From a virus: a DNA stretch of 64,000 nt. Made by a program: the position numbers and the translations under genes. Where the stretch lies: positions 1-64,000 of IMG/VR virus record IMGVR_UViG_3300008627_000683, one strand, 5' to 3'. Position 1 is the stretch's first letter; every line of letters starts with the position of its first letter. Of the stretch, positions 16,950 to 25,417 are shown in pieces. A model generated the notes under the pieces. It was not told the DNA's origin. It worked only from the letters and a program-made list of their open reading frames with translations, and made no database searches.

Positions 16950-18032
16950 CTAGTCAAAAGTACCAACAAATCCGAAAAAGATTCTATTTTGATAAAAATC
17001 ATCAGTTGTGGTATAGGTATAGTCCATTACAAAGTCTAATGAATTATTATTAGTTTCACTTTCAAGTAAATTAAATGTTCTTCTTGTACCATACATTTGA
17101 TAATTGTCTGTCAAATCCATTCTCAATTCAAAATCATAATTGGTATGTAGATAGTAGGCACCAAATGCAATCAAAGCAACACCTACAACTGCCATGGCAG
17201 TTTCAGCATCTTTGTTTTTCTTCTCAGGCACTTCTTCTGCACCACAAAACGTAATACTTCTGCCGTTACCTGTGCCTATTGCGCCCGCCGCACATGCCGC
17301 ATCACCTAATGCTCTAGCGTTCGCTGATCTACTTTCAAATGAATACTCGGACGCAACAACTGGTTTACCAGTTACTGCAATTGCATGAGCCACCATGGCC
17401 TTTACTTGTTCTGCTGTCTTACCGAAACCTGTCTGTAGAAATACATAGTCTGCATTTGCAAAGTATGCCGGTTTAACGCCCGGCGTTAAATGCACACCAA
17501 CAGGTTTATTTGTTTTACTTTTTAGATGTGCGACTAGTGCCTGTACTTGCGCGGCACTCCAATACTCATCACATTCTAGGCAAGTAACATATCCTGTGAC
17601 TTTGTCATCAAATCTAGCAACCATATTACTAAAGTGTGCCTTCTGGGCCTCCATGGATTGATTTGTGATAGAAGGACTATCATCAGGTGTCAACCATAGA
17701 ACTGGTTTAAGTCCCATGTTATTAAGTTCATCTAGTCTTGTTTCCCAATCGGGTCGAGGACTGATGGCATTGAGATTATAACCACCGCCATTGTCTCCAC
17801 CGTTTCTGGTGTAGAGATAGATGTGAGTATCGCCGTTTGCTTTGGCGGCATTTCGCATACCAGCCTTATTGGCATTGGGGTGAAGATAATTAAGTGTCAT
17901 CCACTTACTATCTAACATCAAAAAACTGGCACTGTGGCCATGTAGTGAATATGCAGGGTCGTATGCATATGTATTGGAAACGCCTAATACCACTAGTATA
18001 AACGCAACCAATGTTGCAATATACTTTTTCAT
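16950..18032 (-). CDS. Exported protein with TIM-barrel-like domain and C-terminal strands, 360 aa
   Basis: A Sec signal peptide (to about residue 23, NTYA) precedes a region of about 220 residues with alternating helix/strand patterning and blocks such as TLNYLHPNANKAG, LKPVLWLTPDD and KPVVASEYSFE, reminiscent of TIM-barrel glycoside hydrolases. A Gly/Ala hydrophobic stretch (AVVGVALIAFGAYYL) and an aromatic strand-rich tail ending IFFGFVGTFD follow. It may be a periplasmic or surface enzyme made during infection. I see no confident active-site pair. Confidence 0.5.
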   Translation of the reverse strand: MKKYIATLVAFILVVLGVSNTYAYDPAYSLHGHSASFLMLDSKWMTLNYLHPNANKAGMRNAAKANGDTHIYLYTRNGGDNGGGYNLNAISPRPDWETRLDELNNMGLKPVLWLTPDDSPSITNQSMEAQKAHFSNMVARFDDKVTGYVTCLECDEYWSAAQVQALVAHLKSKTNKPVGVHLTPGVKPAYFANADYVFLQTGFGKTAEQVKAMVAHAIAVTGKPVVASEYSFESRSANARALGDAACAAGAIGTGNGRSITFCGAEEVPEKKNKDAETAMAVVGVALIAFGAYYLHTNYDFELRMDLTDNYQMYGTRRTFNLLESETNNNSLDFVMDYTYTTTDDFYQNRIFFGFVGTFD

Positions 18033-18155
18033 ATAAGAATCCTTGTCGATATTATTATGACTTAATTGAGATTCTTAATAATTGATAAAGTCTGTATAAT
18101 TTATAATAGTATGTTATTATTTAAGTAAAATTTCACAAAGAATAATATACGCATA

Positions 18156-19088
18156 TTATCCTTTAAATTTTGGACATGGATGTATCGTGCCAAACTCACC
18201 CCAAATACCTGGCTCGCCTGTGCCAATGCAAACCCAACCTATAGGTTTGCCCTGTCTTGGCTCAAGGTTCCAAACAATTTCGCCACGTACATGATAACCA
18301 GAGTCTGGTTGAATTTTAGAGGATGACATCGTAGTTTGTGCAAATTTAATATCACCGCGCACTTCTAATTTAGTGCTAGGATCAATAGTGCCAATGCCTA
18401 CATTGCCGTCAGGTGTGATAGTTAGATGGGATTGTTTTTCGGTAGTCATAGCATCTGTGCCCAGATGCATTTTTTCTTTTCTTGCAGTACCTATGTAGCC
18501 TTCACCTTTTTTGCCGTCAATAAAAAGTTCTGCGCCACCTTGTGTAATAACATGTAAAGTAGCGGCGGGCTCTGATGTATTAATACCAATTCTTTGGTCT
18601 GTTGCATTTACCATGAACGTACCATAACCAGCAGAAAGATTGCCCATTACACCAAGTTTTTCCAAATTACCTACACTTCTTAAATTACTATATACAATAC
18701 TTGGTCCCAATTCATTGCGAGATAAGACCTTATCTGCACCCATGTGAATAAAGTTGCCTTTGCCTAAGTGTAAGTCAGTTTCAAATTCGTTTGATGAAAA
18801 AACATAATGTAAATTTTGTACAGTAAGTTTATTACTGACCGTCATCGTTCGTACATTAATATCTGATGCATCAATGTCTGTTACATAAATGCTGTCTACA
18901 CTTAAACCGTCGTTATCTAAATGTAAAACTTGCTGTGTTGCTTCATCTCTAATACCAGTACTAGAAAAATCGGTAATTGTTCCGCCTTTAATATAATCAC
19001 CTGATAAATCATCTTCAGAAAATTTTAAATAATTTACTGTAATTAAATCCGGATGTATTAATGTTTCTAAAGATGCAATGCTTCCCAT
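18156..19088 (-). CDS. Tail-fibre-like protein with GIGT repeats, 310 aa
   Basis: The C-terminal half carries the fibre/adhesin repeat pattern G-I-x-T-x-x-P-x-x-x-L-x-V: RIGINTSEPAATLHV and VGIGTIDPSTKLEVRG. The N-terminal half is strand-rich, as in trimeric beta-helical fibres, and the end is Trp/Cys/Gly-rich. It is most likely a virion fibre or adhesin subunit. It follows the methyltransferase-like gene by 10 bases. Confidence 0.65.
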   Translation of the reverse strand: MGSIASLETLIHPDLITVNYLKFSEDDLSGDYIKGGTITDFSSTGIRDEATQQVLHLDNDGLSVDSIYVTDIDASDINVRTMTVSNKLTVQNLHYVFSSNEFETDLHLGKGNFIHMGADKVLSRNELGPSIVYSNLRSVGNLEKLGVMGNLSAGYGTFMVNATDQRIGINTSEPAATLHVITQGGAELFIDGKKGEGYIGTARKEKMHLGTDAMTTEKQSHLTITPDGNVGIGTIDPSTKLEVRGDIKFAQTTMSSSKIQPDSGYHVRGEIVWNLEPRQGKPIGWVCIGTGEPGIWGEFGTIHPCPKFKG

Positions 19089-19098
19089 AATTTATTCC

Positions 19099-19869
19099 TC
19101 ATCGAGTTATAGATATAATATATTGATTCTCACTACTATACATTGGCTTGTAAATAAGTTTTTTATGTACAACAAAATTGTTCCAGCCCAGTGATGCTGT
19201 ATGATAAGCAAGTTGCTTAAAGAACATTGCTTGGCGATCTACTGGTTCAAATGAATTTAATTCATTCGTAGTTTGATTAATAACGTATGCATAATGACGC
19301 CATTTCTTTCTATCTTCTTGATTCCATTTTCTATTGTTAATAAAGATAAATTCGGAATCATCATTTCTTAGATAAAATGGATCTGCGAATAATTTACTGT
19401 TAAATTTGATATTTTTATAATCCATTAGCGTAGTTAACAATATTCCATCATCATTAAGTAACGTTAGTGAGTCTTGTAGTTGTGAATGTTGGTCGTCTTC
19501 ACTAGTAGAAAATGTATAATACTGATCTAGTGCTAATACACAATCATATTTTTCAATATCTTCATCCATATGGAACTTCATACTAAATGTGTCTAATGGT
19601 GCATTATGGTTGGTAATAGTAACATCATATGCTTCACACAATGCGTTAGCATAATCTATGGCATCAGGATCATCTGAAATATAGCTGACATCGTAACCAC
19701 TGGTGGCGAAATCGACCAAGGAACAATGCCAATTCAAACTAATAATTTTTTTAGGACTAACATTACTTTCTTCAAATGCTTTAAGAATAGTTTCTGTTTT
19801 ACGATTAATTATTTTTTGAATCTTGTCTTTATTAATTAACGTTTTCGCTAAATTATAGAAATCTTTCAA
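19099..19869 (-). CDS. Class I methyltransferase-like protein, 256 aa
   Basis: A Rossmann-type layout is visible: KKIISLNWHCSLVDFA where the SAM loop would be, VSYISDDPDAIDYA as the acidic strand, and DCVLALDQYYTFSTSEDD in the motif IV position. The glycine-rich loop is degenerate, so activity is uncertain. It has its own late promoter 48 bases upstream and a good GGAGA ribosome site. Confidence 0.5.
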   Translation of the reverse strand: MKDFYNLAKTLINKDKIQKIINRKTETILKAFEESNVSPKKIISLNWHCSLVDFATSGYDVSYISDDPDAIDYANALCEAYDVTITNHNAPLDTFSMKFHMDEDIEKYDCVLALDQYYTFSTSEDDQHSQLQDSLTLLNDDGILLTTLMDYKNIKFNSKLFADPFYLRNDDSEFIFINNRKWNQEDRKKWRHYAYVINQTTNELNSFEPVDRQAMFFKQLAYHTASLGWNNFVVHKKLIYKPMYSSENQYIISITR

Positions 19870-19917
19870 AAGTGTCTCCGGTAAATCTTAATAATAGTTA
19901 AAGTAATTTCTTTATGG

Positions 19918-19925
19918 TATTTATA
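19918..19925 (-). promoter_or_regulatory. T4-type late promoter TATAAATA
   Basis: Minus-strand octamer in the context TTTTGTATAAATACC, 48 bases before the start at 19869; the flank resembles that of the promoter at 2056-2063. Confidence 0.6.
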
Positions 19926-19999
19926 CAAAATTCCGCAGAAATACGCTATAAGTTTAGCCGTTAAAATACTTTTAGGTTATGAAGTCGTGCAGAAACCCA

Positions 20000-20016
20000 T
20001 ATAACAAATTGTTATA
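20000..20016. repeat. Palindrome TATAACAA-A-TTGTTATA
   Basis: A perfect 8-base inverted repeat with a one-base centre, just downstream of the minus-strand gene ending at 20030. It could be an operator or the core of a weak terminator. Confidence 0.45.
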
Positions 20017-20029
20017 TAGTGTAATTAAT

Positions 20030-20230
20030 TTAGGATTGTTCGCCAGTAGAGATGAATTCTAAACCGGCATATCTACCAACGTATGTTTTATCAACAGGAG
20101 TTTTTCTATATAGCTTAATAGGAACGTCTGTTCCATGAATAGCCACCTCAAGTATTTTATCGCTTTTACGTAAAATATCTGCTGGAACCTTTTGATTGTT
20201 GTCAGTACAAGTTAATTCAGTTGTTTTCAT
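20030..20230 (-). CDS. Hypothetical protein, 66 aa
   Basis: A small soluble protein starting MKTTELTCTDNNQKVPAD, coupled to the SGNH gene upstream by a 4-base ATGA overlap. Function unknown. Confidence 0.6.
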   Translation of the reverse strand: MKTTELTCTDNNQKVPADILRKSDKILEVAIHGTDVPIKLYRKTPVDKTYVGRYAGLEFISTGEQS

Positions 20231-20988
20231 TTAAGTAATTTATTTATAAACTCCTGTTCTATATAGTTTGCATAATCTTTATGTGCTTCGGGACCAAAAT
20301 GTTGCCATTTGTCCGATTTATGACCTAAGGCCACTGACTTACGAGTGAAAGCAATGGATGGATCATAGGGATCATTAAACAACCATGCGTCATTATTCCA
20401 GTTATTTTTAAAGAATTCGTTTACATTAAAAACCTCGTGTAAATGTAAAAACATGTGCTTAAAGTTTCTTTTAGTTAACCAATCACTAAATTCTTTAAAG
20501 TAGTATTGAAACTCTAGAGTTCTAGATTGAAATATTATGTTGCCTGTTTCCTTATGGTCATTTAATAGTCTATTTGTATAGTTAGACCACATCATGCTAA
20601 GTGTAATCCATTCAGCACTTTTGTCATGCCAGCGTATTTTATCAAAATTGGGAGGAAGCACACTTTCGCGAAAATTATACTGGTATAACGGTTCGCCACA
20701 TATTTGATGCCATACTCCATCTGCATACCATTCGGTACGTTCAACTGTTGACCACCCTATTAGAACTATAGTATTTTCAGGGTCTTTATCTCTTAGAAAT
20801 TCTTTACTAGTGCGAATAATTCTGTTGTTACTACATCCAGCAACGGATTCATTTATATAGTCTAGATTATGTTTTTTTGCTAGTAATCCAGCAAATGATA
20901 CTTCAGGCTGAAACATTATAGATTCTTCACTGTTTGGATGTTGGTAAGTTGCCGCAAGATGGCTGTCGCCGTTAGTGTATAAAAGCAT
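20227..20988 (-). CDS. SGNH-hydrolase-like protein, 253 aa
   Basis: SGNH blocks are visible: block I TNGDSHLAA (near residue 5), a GCSNNRI block near 50 that fits block II and a C-terminal HFGPEAHKDYA replacing the D-x-x-H block. Family members are esterases or acetyl transferases acting on lipids and glycans. It is one of three SGNH-like proteins in the window. A role in modifying surface polysaccharide is plausible but unproven. Confidence 0.7.
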   Translation of the reverse strand: MLLYTNGDSHLAATYQHPNSEESIMFQPEVSFAGLLAKKHNLDYINESVAGCSNNRIIRTSKEFLRDKDPENTIVLIGWSTVERTEWYADGVWHQICGEPLYQYNFRESVLPPNFDKIRWHDKSAEWITLSMMWSNYTNRLLNDHKETGNIIFQSRTLEFQYYFKEFSDWLTKRNFKHMFLHLHEVFNVNEFFKNNWNNDAWLFNDPYDPSIAFTRKSVALGHKSDKWQHFGPEAHKDYANYIEQEFINKLLK

Positions 20989-21006
20989 TATTTACAAGTC
21001 AATATG

Positions 21007-21465
21007 TTAATTAACATAATCATCAAATAAACCATGTATTACATCAACAGCATTTTGAAAATCGTTAAACACCCAATTTGCCTTCGCTTTAATAAGTGGA
21101 TGGTTAGCGAGATATTCATCATCTGTGACGACAATAAGAGGTTTTCTTAAGCCAATTGCCCAACCAATTTCAATAATTGTGCCATATGACGGTCTACGGT
21201 TATTTAGTTCTTTTGGCAAAAATGCTAATACTAAGTCACATGTTTCTGTGTCATACCAATTTTTAGCGGCAATTGCTCCGGGAGCATTAAATCTTGGGTC
21301 ATTTCCAGGACCATATGTTTCTCCTTGCATTGGCTCACAACGCAACGGAGAAATTCCAATAATATTAGGATTTAGTTTTTCACTAACTTCATTTCGCCAG
21401 TCGTTCGCTTCGCCGTAAGTGCATTCCGCAATCGGGCCTGCGAGATAGATGTATTTTTTAGTCAT
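21007..21465 (-). CDS. Nucleoside 2-deoxyribosyltransferase-like protein
   Basis: The protein starts with the family signature YIYLAGPIAE, has an acidic D-x-x-x-x-D-L-V-L-A-F segment (DTETCDLVLAFL) and the G-T-x-x-E-I-G-W-A motif carrying the catalytic glutamate (TIIEIGWAIGLRKPLIVV). These enzymes exchange bases between deoxynucleosides, which in a phage would serve nucleotide salvage. Length, 152 residues, is normal. A sigma-70-type promoter lies directly upstream. Confidence 0.85.
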   Translation of the reverse strand: MTKKYIYLAGPIAECTYGEANDWRNEVSEKLNPNIIGISPLRCEPMQGETYGPGNDPRFNAPGAIAAKNWYDTETCDLVLAFLPKELNNRRPSYGTIIEIGWAIGLRKPLIVVTDDEYLANHPLIKAKANWVFNDFQNAVDVIHGLFDDYVN

Positions 21466-21471
21466 AACACA

Positions 21472-21500
21472 ATTTTATACTATGTTACTAAGAAAGTCAA
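21472..21500 (-). promoter_or_regulatory. Sigma-70-type early promoter
   Basis: TTGACT (21500-21495) and TAAAAT (21477-21472) with a 17-base spacer. The -10 lies within about 10 bases of the ATG at 21465, so the leader would be only a few bases long. Confidence 0.5.
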
Positions 21501-21510
21501 GTATATTGTT

Positions 21511-22143
21511 CTAGTCTGCTAAACCTGCGGCCTTAAGGAATAACTCGTCGTTAAAACGTGGGTTGTCTTGTCTAAACAAGGTTACCAAACGATCAGCAAA
21601 GTCCATTCTTGCATTAAGGTCTGTAATTTCTTGCAACATACTTGCAAATAGTTCATAATGCTTGCGTGAAAATGCTTCGTCTAGTTGTTGATCAGAAGTT
21701 TCATCAACTTCTTCAACACTTTCTGATGTTGCTAACATAGCACGTTGAACGGCTGGGTGCTCTGATAAGCCTGGAGCAATACCTTCAATTGCTTCTATTG
21801 CGTCTGTTAAGTTGCCACCTTTATAACGTGGATCATTTAAAATACCAAAAGCCATTCTAATTTGTTTTTCTGTGAACTCGCCATCTTCTCTTTCATACTT
21901 GGATTTATGGAGTGTTCCATGGTCTGTGTCTTCTTCTTCACTGCTTACAAGTTTATATTCACTCGCTGGGCGATCATCAAAGTCATCAACACTTACCCAT
22001 GCTTCTTCTAACTCGTCATCTTCTTCTAATGCTTCGAGTTCTTCTAGAGTAAGTTCTTCTTCAACCTCGTCCTCTGCAATAACATCTGCAGGCTTTGGTT
22101 GGTTAATTAAGTCTAGTGTTGTTAAAATGCTTCTCATATCCAT
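21511..22143 (-). CDS. Hypothetical acidic protein, 210 aa
   Basis: Residues about 20-65 are extremely acidic (run LTLEELEALEEDDELEEAW). The C-terminal half is helical. The start, MDMRSILTTLDLINQ, is only loosely like the leader of the head-packaged candidates. Acidic helical proteins are common in T4-like prohead cores, but there is no specific match. Confidence 0.6.
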   Translation of the reverse strand: MDMRSILTTLDLINQPKPADVIAEDEVEEELTLEELEALEEDDELEEAWVSVDDFDDRPASEYKLVSSEEEDTDHGTLHKSKYEREDGEFTEKQIRMAFGILNDPRYKGGNLTDAIEAIEGIAPGLSEHPAVQRAMLATSESVEEVDETSDQQLDEAFSRKHYELFASMLQEITDLNARMDFADRLVTLFRQDNPRFNDELFLKAAGLAD

Positions 22144-22200
22144 AGTAATGTTTCCATCGTAAAGTTAATAAAGTACTATTGTATTTATGTAAATATTAAT

Positions 22201-23088
22201 ATGAACGATGATTTAAAAAAAGTCCGTAAAATGGATTTAGATGTACTAGACAAATTTCTACTAGAAAAAACAGATTATTCTAATGTAAAACCATTAAATT
22301 TAAAGTTTGATGTTATTTTTATGAGTTATTATGAAAAAGATGCTGATAAAAACTTTGAAACTTTAAAAAAACTAGTACCAAATGCAAAAAGAGTAAATGG
22401 CGTTACGGGCATACTCAATGCTTATAACGCATGTAGGGAATTGTCCGAAACAAAATTTTATTATATTGTCGAAGGAGACAATATTATATGTAATGATTTT
22501 GACTTTAAACTTCCTATTCAATGGTATAAAAACGTTTTGTACCATAATATTCGTGATCAAAAAGAAAATTCTATTCCGGTTGACATAGAAACAATTTATC
22601 CAAATTTATCAGTTATGTGGGATACAGTAAATCCTATTAACGGAGAAATTTTACCACACAGTCCAATAGGCTTTACATATAAATCTAATAAACCATATAT
22701 ATATTATCCAAAAGCTACCGCAGCTGATACATTTAAAGCGTCCGGAGTTCCTGTACGACGAATCGGAAGTATTGATGCATTTAATTCTTCTCCTTACGAT
22801 GCATGGAAGGCAGGCTTTAGAATAGGAAATAGACTTACTTATCAAATACTAAATATGAAGACACCCAAGCACGATACACTTTACCAAGAAGAAAGATTGC
22901 ACCATTGGGAAAGCGTAGGTTATGATCGTTATAACGGTAAATATTGCATAGAAGGTGTTAAGTTAGGAATGTCGTTAGCCTTGAAGGACGATAATTGGTG
23001 GCTAAAATATAGAGAGACGTCACAAAATTTTAATAATTTAAAAAATATTTTTAAAAAAGAGTATGGAACAGAGTATCACAATAACTGA
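22201..23088 (+). CDS. Glycosyltransferase-like phage protein, 295 aa
   Basis: After about 35 residues the protein shows FDVIFMSYYEKDADKNFETL, a KRVNGVTGILNAYNACRE block and YYIVEGDN, where the acidic ED could play the part of a GT-A-fold DxD. Similar unassigned proteins occur in marine T4-like phages. TGTAAATA, a late-promoter-like element, ends 5 bases before the ATG. The 3' end overlaps the IscA gene by 26 bases. Confidence 0.55.
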   Translation: MNDDLKKVRKMDLDVLDKFLLEKTDYSNVKPLNLKFDVIFMSYYEKDADKNFETLKKLVPNAKRVNGVTGILNAYNACRELSETKFYYIVEGDNIICNDFDFKLPIQWYKNVLYHNIRDQKENSIPVDIETIYPNLSVMWDTVNPINGEILPHSPIGFTYKSNKPYIYYPKATAADTFKASGVPVRRIGSIDAFNSSPYDAWKAGFRIGNRLTYQILNMKTPKHDTLYQEERLHHWESVGYDRYNGKYCIEGVKLGMSLALKDDNWWLKYRETSQNFNNLKNIFKKEYGTEYHNN

Positions 23089-23395
23089 ATCAGCACTAGC
23101 ACAACTACTAGTGATTGCAAACAAAAACGAAGTATCCGACGTTAGATACTTTTTAGATGGCGGCGGATGTTCCGGGTTGCTTGGTAAATGGGCAATTGGA
23201 ACAGGTAAAGAGGAAAGCGATATTACTTTTGATCTAGGCGAAAGTAAAGAACTTCTAATAGATAGTTTAACAGCATCATATATGAAAGATGCTACTATAG
23301 ATTATACTGGTGATTTTATGCCTGCTTTTAAAGTAACAATACCAGACACTAATTCATGCGGTTGTGGCGAATCTTTTCAGATGCCTAATAATTAG
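23063..23395 (+). CDS. IscA/HesB/ErpA-type iron-sulfur carrier
   Basis: A-type carrier of 110 residues with the three cysteines that bind Fe or Fe-S: one in GGGCSGLLGKW and the C-G-C pair in NSCGCGESFQM. Such proteins deliver clusters to apoproteins and are known auxiliary genes of marine T4-like phages. Clients here could include the three radical SAM enzymes. It overlaps the previous gene by 26 bases, so the two are co-transcribed. Confidence 0.9.
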   Translation: MEQSITITESALAQLLVIANKNEVSDVRYFLDGGGCSGLLGKWAIGTGKEESDITFDLGESKELLIDSLTASYMKDATIDYTGDFMPAFKVTIPDTNSCGCGESFQMPNN

Positions 23396-24051
23396 ACTGT
23401 AAATCTTTCCGCACTTTTATTAATAATTAAATTATAAATTTCTTCCCAATTTTTTGCTAAGGGAATGTCACCTTCATAGTCCATATTATGCCCGTGTTCG
23501 AATATAACGCTGTTAAGTCCTAAACGTTTTCCTACTTCTGCATTTTTTACTTTATCTTCGATCCACCAGCATTGTGTATTTCTGTACGGCGATAGTGCTT
23601 CATCTTTGTCGGCACCAGTATCTAGACAAATAACTTTCTCAAATGCTGTTTCACCAAACAGTTTTGCCAAGTTTCTCTCACGTAGTTTACCTGCGTATGG
23701 ATCTGTGCTTAGTGATGTAATAGCATGGAAAACATAACCGTGCTGTTCATGTAATTTCTTAACATAGTGAACAGAGTCACGCGAGGGCGGCAAAAATCCA
23801 ATTGACGCACTTTCATTAAAACTTGATGTGAGTCGTTTGCCTTGTTCTGGTGTAATGCTAAAACGTTTAGCAATACCATATATTTGTTTGTGTTCTTTTA
23901 TAGGAGTGTGTCCGTGTTTTTCCATCCATACGTGAAAAGCAAACTCCCAATCTAGTAAAACGCCATCTACGTCTGTTAGTATTATTTTGTCTTTTATCAT
24001 GTCTTTGTATTGTTCATAAGTTTTTATATTATATGTGGATATTGTAGTCAC
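23392..24051 (-). CDS. HAD-superfamily phosphatase, 219 aa
   Basis: Motif I is DVDGVLLDW (near residue 27), an ITS tripeptide (FHAITSL) serves as motif II and the C-terminal WWIEDKVKNAEVG as the acidic motif. This fits small phage HAD phosphatases or 5'-nucleotidases. Translation appears to start at GTG, overlapping the fmdB-like stop as TAGTG. Confidence 0.75.
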   Translation of the reverse strand: MTTISTYNIKTYEQYKDMIKDKIILTDVDGVLLDWEFAFHVWMEKHGHTPIKEHKQIYGIAKRFSITPEQGKRLTSSFNESASIGFLPPSRDSVHYVKKLHEQHGYVFHAITSLSTDPYAGKLRERNLAKLFGETAFEKVICLDTGADKDEALSPYRNTQCWWIEDKVKNAEVGKRLGLNSVIFEHGHNMDYEGDIPLAKNWEEIYNLIINKSAERFTV

Positions 24052-24248
24052 TATTCACTAGAAGGCTTTGCTGTGGTTTTAAACCAGCCAGTCCCTTTAA
24101 GAACAAAGTTAGATTGTGATATTATTTTTTTAAGTGTTTCTTGAGAGCAATGTGGGCAAAACTTTAATGGCTCATCATTTATTTTTTGCATGACTTCTAC
24201 CATCATTTCACATACTTCATTTGTGCATTTATATTCGTATATTGGCAT
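24051..24248 (-). CDS. FmdB-family zinc-ribbon protein, 65 aa
   Basis: Typical FmdB layout: MPIYEYKCTNEVC at the start, CPHC at residues 32-35 and the LKGTGWFKT tail. These small proteins bind zinc and are considered putative regulators. It is coupled to the HAD gene by TAGTG. Confidence 0.85.
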   Translation of the reverse strand: MPIYEYKCTNEVCEMMVEVMQKINDEPLKFCPHCSQETLKKIISQSNFVLKGTGWFKTTAKPSSE

Positions 24249-24250
24249 AT

Positions 24251-24547
24251 TTAAATATCCAAATCTTGATCATCCAATATTGATTCAATATGTGGTGATA
24301 CTGTTTTATAATCAGCGATTTCCATTAAAAGCGCATCATCTTTAACCATATATATATAGGCTATACTATTTGGATTTCTCTTTCGCATAACTTTTTCAAG
24401 CCACACTATTTTATTTGATTCTGCAACCTTTCTTTCTTCGCCTTTTGAAATGATATGCCAAAGTCTTACTGGCTTCCAAGCAAACCAAATATGCCATTCT
24501 TGTAATCTTATACGCTTTTCATCCCTGGTTTCTTTTGTCCAATGCAT
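24251..24547 (-). CDS. Hypothetical protein, 98 aa
   Basis: The N-terminal half is basic and tryptophan-rich (HIWFAWKPVRLWHI), the C-terminal half acidic; no known motif. It sits 12 bases below the nucleotidyltransferase gene and 2 bases above fmdB, so it belongs to the same transcript. Confidence 0.65.
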   Translation of the reverse strand: MHWTKETRDEKRIRLQEWHIWFAWKPVRLWHIISKGEERKVAESNKIVWLEKVMRKRNPNSIAYIYMVKDDALLMEIADYKTVSPHIESILDDQDLDI

Positions 24548-24559
24548 TGTTGAGATTTC

Positions 24560-25351
24560 CTATGCAAACTGTTCTCCATATTCATCAATTGATTCAAAAT
24601 CATGCTCATTTGCTAACATCGCATTTCCATATTCAATAACCATTAACTTACATGCTTTGCGTTTGTTTTCATTACGCAATGCATGGAATTGACCCAATGG
24701 AATATAAAAATGTTGATGAGCGTCTAAATCACGTGATTTAATATTTCCTAATGTTTCTTCCCATGCATAGTCTACTATACATTGACCACCCATAACAAAC
24801 CAAAATTCACTTTTTCTCATATGGCGCCCAAAAGTCATTTGATGTTTGGGTTCCAAACTTACTTCTTTTACTCTACAATTACTATCTTGATATACAACAT
24901 TATAATAACCATAATCCGTATAACACATACCAAATTTATAATTACGAATCAATTGACTAGATGAAGTCTTCTTTTCAAAACCACCAACGCCAAAAATAAA
25001 CTCAACGTCTGCTATTGCTTGTTCAGGAACATTGGTGGTGTCTCTGTCACCCCCGTTGGCAAAAACAATTGTATCATTTGGATAATGTTCCTTTATTTTT
25101 TCTAATGCATGGATGGCAGTATTGTCTTTGTCATTAAATCCAACTACATCGTCTACTACTGAAAGACTATTAAGAATAAGTGCCCTCTCTTCAAAAAGCA
25201 TAAATGATCTACCTTTTTTACGAGAAAGCCACTTGTCACTGTTTAAAGCCACGATAAGTTTGTCGCCAAGTTTTTTGGCCTCATTAAATAATGCAATGTG
25301 CCCTTTATGAATCGGATCAAATCCGCCTGAGACTACTACTATCGTCGCCAT
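24560..25351 (-). CDS. Nucleotidyltransferase-cupin fusion, 263 aa
   Basis: Residues 1-135 form an RfaE/HldE-like cytidylyltransferase domain: GGFDPIHKGHIALF with the HxGH active site, ANGGDR, and KTSSSQLIR near the end. Residues about 150-255 form a cupin (EFWFVMGGQCIVDY, then FYIPLGQFHAL), the fold of sugar-phosphate isomerases. The fusion suggests synthesis of an activated sugar for surface or virion glycans. A strong sigma-70-type promoter precedes it. Confidence 0.78.
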   Translation of the reverse strand: MATIVVVSGGFDPIHKGHIALFNEAKKLGDKLIVALNSDKWLSRKKGRSFMLFEERALILNSLSVVDDVVGFNDKDNTAIHALEKIKEHYPNDTIVFANGGDRDTTNVPEQAIADVEFIFGVGGFEKKTSSSQLIRNYKFGMCYTDYGYYNVVYQDSNCRVKEVSLEPKHQMTFGRHMRKSEFWFVMGGQCIVDYAWEETLGNIKSRDLDAHQHFYIPLGQFHALRNENKRKACKLMVIEYGNAMLANEHDFESIDEYGEQFA

Positions 25352-25388
25352 ATTAATATTTATTCGTAATCTATTTTACTGTACTATA

Positions 25389-25417
25389 ATTATATATTAC
25401 ATTACGGTCATTGTCAA
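25389..25417 (-). promoter_or_regulatory. Consensus sigma-70 promoter
   Basis: TTGACA (25417-25412) and TATAAT (25394-25389) are exact consensus hexamers with a 17-base spacer. The -35 overlaps the stop codon of the SbmA-like gene. AATAAATA, a late-like element, also ends 5 bases before the ATG at 25351. Confidence 0.8.
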
